Notes under the pieces: model-generated
Database searches by the model: none
The model's input: only the letters and a program-made list of their open reading frames with translations
Told to the model about the DNA's origin: nothing
NCBI RefSeq assembly: GCF_003952385.1
Contig: NZ_CP034444.1
Coordinates: 1,054,001-1,118,000 of the forward strand
Length of the DNA stretch: 64,000 bases
Direction: 5' to 3'
Source: Mesorhizobium sp. M1D.F.Ca.ET.043.01.1.1
GTDB lineage: Bacteria; Pseudomonadota; Alphaproteobacteria; Rhizobiales; Rhizobiaceae
Shown: piece by piece, positions 58,810-64,000 of the stretch
Layout: every line of letters starts with the position of its first letter
How positions within the stretch are numbered: the stretch's first letter is position 1
Made by a program: the position numbers and the translations under genes

Positions 58810-61131
58810 ATGGCCAAGACGGACGCGTGGGGCGCGCCCGGAGGGAAGGCTTTTGCGCGTCGCGAGGCAAGGGGCGACGGGCTTGCCGGCAATGCGCGCC
58901 TGATCGCCGAGCCCGCCTACCAGCGGCTGGTGGCGGCGGAGCCGCTGCTGCGCCGCTCGATCCCCGCGCTGATCATCATCTTCCTGATTGTCATCGCAGC
59001 ACTTCGCTTCCTGTCGCTGGTGAACGACCGCGACGCGGTCGAACGCGACGCCAAAGCGGTGCTGGCTTTGGCCGCCGGCCAGATGGCGCAGGCGATCGCC
59101 GCCGACCCGAACGCGGCTGGCGCCAATGCCGTGGATCTCCTGGAAAACACCAGCCGCCAGGGCGCCATGGGCCGCAGCCATGTGCTGGCGATCACCGACG
59201 GCGCCTTCAAGATCATTGCGGTGTCGCCATTGTCGACCGGCTGGCAGGGGCGCTCGCTGGACAGCCTCGTGCTCGGCGGCCAGCCGCTGTTCATGTTCGG
59301 CAACCGCGCCGGCGTGATGGAAGTCAGCATCGGCGGGAAGGACTGGCTTGCCGCCGTCAGTCTCACAGGCGACCGCAAGAACGCCGCGGCGGCGCTGGTG
59401 CCCAAGGAGGCGATGTTCGACGGCTGGCGCAAGACGGTGTCGCTCAACGTCACGCTGTTCGTGCTGACGGCAGGCGTGCTGATCGTCATCCTCTATGCCT
59501 ATTTCGGTCAGGCGGCGCGCGCCCAGGCAGCCGACCGCATCTATCTCGAGGCGCATCAGCGCATCGACATGGCGCTGGTGCGCGGCCGCTGCGGGCTGTG
59601 GGACTGGGACATGGTGCGCGGCAAGATGTACTGGTCGCGTTCGATGTACGACATGCTGGGCTATGAGCCCTGCGATACGATGCTGTCGTTCGGCGAGGTC
59701 GACGAGATCATCCATCCCGACGACGGCGATCTCTTCGAGCTCGCCAACCGCATCGTCGAGCGCGAGATCGACCATATCGACCAGGTGTTCCGCATGCGCC
59801 ATGCCGACGGGCAGTGGGTGTGGATGCGCGCCCGCGCCCAGGTGATCGACCCGGAGGCGCCCGAGATCCAGCTGATCGGCATCGCCGTCGACGTTACCGA
59901 GCAGCGGCACCTGGCGCTGCGCTCTGAAGCGGCGGACATGCGGCTGAGGACCGCGATCGAGAACATCAACGAGTCCTTCGTGCTGTGGGATGCCGCCGAG
60001 CGGCTGATCATGTGCAACTCGAAATTTCAGAAGGACAACGGGCTCTCGGACCGCGACGTGGTGCCGGGCGCGACCCGCGACATGCTGGAGGAGCGCATGC
60101 TCGCCTTCGCCTCGGAGCGCAGGCTGGCCAATGCCAACGGTCCGCACGGAGGTGTGACGCTGGAGCGCCAGCTTGCCGACGGCCGCTGGCTGCAGGTCAA
60201 CGAGCTCAGGACCAGGGACGGCGGAATCGTCTCGGTCGGCTCCGACATCACCCAGATCAAGCTGCACCAGGAAAAGCTGGTCGACAGCGAGCGCCGCCTG
60301 ATGGCGACGATCCACGACCTCAGCCTGGCGCGCCGCGCCGAGGAGGAACGCGCCAAAGAGCTGGTCGAGCTCAACCGCAAATACATGAAGGAGACGGAGC
60401 GCGCCGAAGCGGCCAACCGGGCGAAGTCCGAATTCCTCGCCAACATGTCGCATGAATTGCGCACGCCGCTCAACGCCATCATCGGCTTCTCGGAACTGAT
60501 GGAGCAGCGGCTGTTCGGGCCGCTGGGTTCCGAGCGCTACGAGGAATATGCCAGCGACATCAACGGCAGCGGCAAATATCTGCTCGGCGTCATCAACGAC
60601 ATACTCGACATGTCGAAGATCGAGGCCGGCCAGTTCTCGCTCGATCGCGAGGAGATCGACCTCTGCCCACTGATCAAGGAAACGGTTCGGGTCATCTCGC
60701 TGCAGGCGGCGGAAAAGTCGATCACCGTGGAGACTCGCATCGCCGACTCGATGCGGCTTTACGCCGACCGCCGCGCCATCAAGCAGATCGCCATCAACCT
60801 CTTGTCCAATGCAGTGAAGTTCACTGGACAGGGCGGCAAGATCACGGTCAGGGCGCGCAGCGCGTCGGGCGCGCTGGTTCTCACCATCGAGGACAATGGC
60901 TGCGGTATCCCGAAGCAGGCGCTGAGCAAGCTCGGGCGGCCGTTCGAGCAGGTGCAGAACCAGTTCTCGAAGAACCACACCGGCTCAGGCCTCGGCCTCG
61001 CTATATCGCGCTCGCTCGCCGAACTGCAGGGCGGCGCGCTGAAGATCCGCTCGACGGAAGGCGTCGGCACCATCGTGTCGGTGCGCATCCCGCTGAAGAA
61101 GTCGCCGCCCACGGTGAAGGCGGCGGCCTAA
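58810..61131 (+). CDS. Membrane PAS sensor histidine kinase
   Basis: 773 residues. Two membrane helices (about 50-75 and 215-240) frame a periplasmic sensor region. Two PAS domains follow (about 260-370 and 375-490), then a HisKA dimerisation domain with ANMSHELRTPLNAI (His548), and an HATPase domain with LLSNAVKFT, IEDNGCGIP and GSGLGLAIS. It looks like the PleC/DivJ/PdhS type of cell-cycle and envelope kinases, but no response regulator is adjacent, so the partner is unknown. The start at 58810 follows GGGGAG; a GTG at 58759 is less likely. Confidence 0.92.
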   Translation: MAKTDAWGAPGGKAFARREARGDGLAGNARLIAEPAYQRLVAAEPLLRRSIPALIIIFLIVIAALRFLSLVNDRDAVERDAKAVLALAAGQMAQAIAADPNAAGANAVDLLENTSRQGAMGRSHVLAITDGAFKIIAVSPLSTGWQGRSLDSLVLGGQPLFMFGNRAGVMEVSIGGKDWLAAVSLTGDRKNAAAALVPKEAMFDGWRKTVSLNVTLFVLTAGVLIVILYAYFGQAARAQAADRIYLEAHQRIDMALVRGRCGLWDWDMVRGKMYWSRSMYDMLGYEPCDTMLSFGEVDEIIHPDDGDLFELANRIVEREIDHIDQVFRMRHADGQWVWMRARAQVIDPEAPEIQLIGIAVDVTEQRHLALRSEAADMRLRTAIENINESFVLWDAAERLIMCNSKFQKDNGLSDRDVVPGATRDMLEERMLAFASERRLANANGPHGGVTLERQLADGRWLQVNELRTRDGGIVSVGSDITQIKLHQEKLVDSERRLMATIHDLSLARRAEEERAKELVELNRKYMKETERAEAANRAKSEFLANMSHELRTPLNAIIGFSELMEQRLFGPLGSERYEEYASDINGSGKYLLGVINDILDMSKIEAGQFSLDREEIDLCPLIKETVRVISLQAAEKSITVETRIADSMRLYADRRAIKQIAINLLSNAVKFTGQGGKITVRARSASGALVLTIEDNGCGIPKQALSKLGRPFEQVQNQFSKNHTGSGLGLAISRSLAELQGGALKIRSTEGVGTIVSVRIPLKKSPPTVKAAA

Positions 61132-61190
61132 AGTCCGCCCGAAATTGCGAAACGTCGGCGAGACAGGGGGCGCGAGGGAGTGAGACGCAA

Positions 61191-61297
61191 TCTAGAGCGT
61201 TTCAGCGATTCATAGAATCGCCGAACCGCTCCAAGTATTTGTTTTTACGCAATTCCGAACGGAAAACCGTTACACACTTTTCCTGGAATTGCTCTAG
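61191..61297. repeat. Palindromic intergenic repeat (CTAGAGC / GCTCTAG ends)
   Basis: About 107 bases with inverted ends CTAGAGC (61192-61198) and GCTCTAG (61291-61297). Inside are the hairpin GCGATTC-ATA-GAATCGC, the hairpin AACGG/CCGTT, and AATTCC / GGAATT arms. This is recognisable as a common rhizobial repeat. Its right end supplies the TAG stop codon of glnE on the minus strand. Confidence 0.9.
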
Positions 61298-64000
61298 CCG
61301 CGCGAGGCCGCGTCCGCGCGAAGCAGAAAGTCGAAATCCTTGCGGACCTTCCGGGACGTCTCCTTGAGATGCGCTTCCAGCACGCCGAAAACCGGCAGGT
61401 CGGTGACCGCCAGAAGCAGATCCGAAAGCCCCGGCGGGACATCGTCGCGCTGGAACTCGCCGGTAAGGCAGAGCCTGATCATCTGGGTCAGCGCCAGATA
61501 GAGCCGCCAAGCCTCGCAAAGCTCCTGCCTGACATCGGCTGCAGCGAATCGCGGCGCAAGCCGCGCCAACACGTCCGCGGTCGCCGTCACCCGCCGACCA
61601 GGTTCGACAGCGCCGGTGATGACCGCGACCTGGGCGATGAATTCAAGGTCGATTAGGCCGCCCGGGATCAGCTTGATGTCCCAGAGGTCGCGCGGCGCCT
61701 TTTCCTTCTCGATCAGCGCGCGCATCTCGGAGGCTTCCGCCTTCACCTTGGCGCCGTCGCGCGGCTGGGCGAGCACCGCAGCGACATCACTTTCGACTTC
61801 GGCGCAGAATTCGGCATCGCCGCCGATGGCGCGTGCTCTGGCCAGCGCCATGTGCTCCCAGGTCCAGGCATCCTGGCGCTGGTACTTCTTGAAGGCGTCG
61901 ACATGCGTGGCGACGGGCCCCTTGTTGCCGGAAGGACGCAGGCGCAGATCGAGCTCGTAGAGCACGCCCTCGGCCGTCGGCGCGGCGACGGCGGCGATCA
62001 GCCGTTGGGTCATGCGGGTGTAGTAATGCGAGGGTGCCAGCGGTTTCTCGCCGTCTGATTCCTCCGCATCCGCGTCGTGGTCGTAGAGCAGGATTAGGTC
62101 GACGTCGGATCCGGCGGTGAGCTCGCGGCTGCCGAGCTTGCCCATGCCGAGCAGCGCCACCCTGCCGCCTGCGATCCTGCCATGGCGCAGCGCGAACTCG
62201 GCAATGACCGCTTGAAGCGCCGCCTCGATGGTGAGATCGGCGAGGTCGGAGAAGGCGCGCCCTGCCCGCACGGGATCGATCGAGCCGGCAAGCAGGCGCA
62301 TGCCGATCAGGAACTTCTGCTCGGAGGCCAAGATGCGCAGACGGTCGAGCACGTCCTCATAGGCGCGGTCGCCCTCGATAAAGGCGGCAAGCCTGGCCGA
62401 AAGATAGGCGCGGTCCGGCAGCTCGGTCAGCAGCGCCGGGTCGAGCAGGCCATCGAAGACATGCGGCCGGCGCGTGATGATGGCGGCGAGTCGCGGGGCG
62501 GCGCCCATGATCGTCGCCATGAGCTTGAGCAGCGCCGGATTCGACTGGAGCAGCGAGAAGAGCTGGATACCGGCAGGCAGACCGGCGAGGAACTCGTCGA
62601 AGCGGATCAGCGCCTCGTCGGCGCGGCGCGTCTGGCCGAAGGCTTGCAGCAGCGCCGGCGTCAGTTCCGTCAGTCGCTCGCGCGCTTCCGCGGACTGGGT
62701 GACGCGGTAACGGCCGAAATGCCAGCCGCGGATGACGCGGCAGATGTCGCTCGGCCGCTGGAAGCCGAGGCGATGCAAGGTCTGCAGCGTATCGGGATCG
62801 TCGACGTCGCCGGTGAAGACCAGGTTGCCGACGCCGGCCGACAGTTCGGGCGCCGTTTCGAACAGCGCCGCATAATGGCGTTCGACCTGGTGCAGCGAGG
62901 TGCGGAAGGCTTCCGCGAACGCCGCCTCGCCAGCAAAGCCCAGCATCAGCGCGATGCGCTCCAGCTCCTCGTCCTCTTCCGGCAGGATATGCGTCTGCTC
63001 GTCGGCCACCATCTGGATGGCGTGCTCGACACGGCGCAGGAACCAGTATTGCCGGGTCAGCGCATCGCGCGCGTCCGCCGTGATCCAGCCGCGCGCGGCG
63101 AGCGCGCCCAGCATCGGCACCGTCTCGCGGCCGCGCAGCTCCGGAAAGCGGCCGCCGGCAATCAGCTGCTGCGTCTGGACGAAGAACTCGATCTCGCGGA
63201 TGCCGCCGCGGCCGAGCTTGACGTTGTGGCCCTTGACCGCGATCTCGCCATGGCCCTTGTGGGCATGGATCTGGCGCTTGATCGAATGGACGTCGGCGAT
63301 CGCGGCATAGTCCATGTACTTGCGCCAGACATAGGGCTGCAATTCTTTGAGGAAGGCGGCGCCCGCCGCAAGGTCGCCCGCCACCGGCCGCGCCTTGATC
63401 ATGGCGGCGCGCTCCCAGTTCTGGCCTCGCGCCTCGTAATAGCGCAGCGCCGCCTCGACCGGAATCGCCAGCGGCGTCGAGCCGGGATCGGGACGGAGCC
63501 TGAGATCGGTGCGGAAGACATAACCGTGCTCGGTGCGGTCCTGCAGGATGCGCACGAGGCGGCGGGTAAGGCGTGAGAACAGTTCAGTCGCGTCGAGCGG
63601 ATCGATCACGGCCGGCGCCTCCGGATCGAAGAACACGACGAGATCGATATCGGAGGAGAAATTCAGCTCATGCGCGCCGAGCTTGCCCATGCCGAGCAGG
63701 ATCCAGCCCGAGCCCCGCGCCGGGTCCTTTGGATCGGGCAGCTTGAGCTTGCCCTGCCCATGCGCGTCGAGCAGCAGGAAATCGACCGCGGCGCGCGTCG
63801 CGGCATCCGCGAGGACGCTCAGGCGGCGCACCGTCAGCGCGGCCTCGGCCTCGCCGGAAAGGTCGGCGAGCGCGATCAGGAAATGCGCTTCGGCCTTCCA
63901 TTGCCGGAGTTCCATCATCAGGCTCGTTTGCGAAACAGTCTCGGCCCGCGCCGCGCGATCGATCGCCTTGCCGATCTCGTTGAGCCGCGCTTCGATCGTC
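61294..64000 (-). CDS. glnE: Glutamine synthetase adenylyltransferase/deadenylase, partial
   Basis: About 902 of the usual 950-1000 residues are in the window. The frame stays open to the right edge, so the N-terminus is missing and the ATG at 63918 is internal. The deadenylating half has GKLGAHELNFSSDIDLVVFF and the adenylylating half GKLGSRELTAGSDVDLILLY, both with the acidic metal sites intact. It adds or removes AMP on glutamine synthetase in response to PII protein and glutamine. It is convergent with the histidine kinase, and its stop codon comes from a repeat. Confidence 0.95.
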   Translation of the reverse strand, partial: TIEARLNEIGKAIDRAARAETVSQTSLMMELRQWKAEAHFLIALADLSGEAEAALTVRRLSVLADAATRAAVDFLLLDAHGQGKLKLPDPKDPARGSGWILLGMGKLGAHELNFSSDIDLVVFFDPEAPAVIDPLDATELFSRLTRRLVRILQDRTEHGYVFRTDLRLRPDPGSTPLAIPVEAALRYYEARGQNWERAAMIKARPVAGDLAAGAAFLKELQPYVWRKYMDYAAIADVHSIKRQIHAHKGHGEIAVKGHNVKLGRGGIREIEFFVQTQQLIAGGRFPELRGRETVPMLGALAARGWITADARDALTRQYWFLRRVEHAIQMVADEQTHILPEEDEELERIALMLGFAGEAAFAEAFRTSLHQVERHYAALFETAPELSAGVGNLVFTGDVDDPDTLQTLHRLGFQRPSDICRVIRGWHFGRYRVTQSAEARERLTELTPALLQAFGQTRRADEALIRFDEFLAGLPAGIQLFSLLQSNPALLKLMATIMGAAPRLAAIITRRPHVFDGLLDPALLTELPDRAYLSARLAAFIEGDRAYEDVLDRLRILASEQKFLIGMRLLAGSIDPVRAGRAFSDLADLTIEAALQAVIAEFALRHGRIAGGRVALLGMGKLGSRELTAGSDVDLILLYDHDADAEESDGEKPLAPSHYYTRMTQRLIAAVAAPTAEGVLYELDLRLRPSGNKGPVATHVDAFKKYQRQDAWTWEHMALARARAIGGDAEFCAEVESDVAAVLAQPRDGAKVKAEASEMRALIEKEKAPRDLWDIKLIPGGLIDLEFIAQVAVITGAVEPGRRVTATADVLARLAPRFAAADVRQELCEAWRLYLALTQMIRLCLTGEFQRDDVPPGLSDLLLAVTDLPVFGVLEAHLKETSRKVRKDFDFLLRADAASRG

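Noticed and set aside
58681..60978. 765-codon minus-strand open frame antisense to the histidine kinase
   Set aside because: No ribosome binding site or family motif; the plus strand holds complete kinase motifs.

Overview
The window looks like chromosomal DNA of a rhizobial alphaproteobacterium, most likely Mesorhizobium or a close relative in the Phyllobacteriaceae. The grounds are the high GC content, the order rpoZ-rsh-pyrE-DUF2062-acpS-lepB-rnc-era-recO, two Porin_2 genes of the RopA/Omp2b type, and several small palindromic intergenic repeat families of the kind that fill rhizobial genomes. The genus is an inference from protein flavour, not from a database search.

Layout. 0-3 kb: a truncated DUF3303 gene, then a two-gene unit coding an RLAN/RimK-type ATP-grasp ligase and a GNAT-C39 peptidase fusion, which together look like an uncharacterised peptide-making or peptide-modifying system. 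3-8 kb: an ECF sigma/anti-sigma pair with a good ECF promoter in front of it, a large DUF2339 membrane protein and a Nudix hydrolase. 8-19 kb: the housekeeping run recO, (APH kinase), era, rnc, lepB, acpS, DUF2062, pyrE, rsh, rpoZ, all on the minus strand. It is interrupted by a divergent MarR/YkgB(RclC)-type module and a VOC protein. 19-27 kb: NYN-domain protein, family 5 uracil-DNA glycosylase, Lrp regulator with an EamA exporter, GH25 muramidase, smpB, dapA, lytic transglycosylase, alpha/beta hydrolase. 27-32 kb: an orphan tyrosine recombinase and two porin genes in inverted orientation, flanking tRNA-Ser(GCU) and a small GIY-YIG protein whose upstream DNA contains an inverted copy of the tRNA 3' end.

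32-44 kb: TPR-sulfotransferase, a HisC-like aminotransferase, acylphosphatase, then a leucine-degradation cluster (TetR, isovaleryl-CoA dehydrogenase, both methylcrotonyl-CoA carboxylase subunits, a macro-domain protein and a small secreted protein), ending against a convergent branched-chain amino acid binding protein. 44-55 kb: small secreted or membrane proteins (two too short to be found by length alone), AMP nucleosidase, an EEP hydrolase, a DUF922 zinc protease, ETF-ubiquinone oxidoreductase (the electron acceptor route for isovaleryl-CoA dehydrogenase), a family 4 uracil-DNA glycosylase, and an XRE/MmyB regulator. 55-64 kb: EamA transporter, aminopeptidase N, a PAS sensor histidine kinase, and glnE, which runs off the right edge.

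Recurrent theme: intergenic palindromic repeats sit tightly against gene ends. In at least two genes (rsh and glnE) the stop codon lies inside the repeat, and a third (era) stops one base from one. I saw no CRISPR array, insertion sequence, prophage or rRNA operon.
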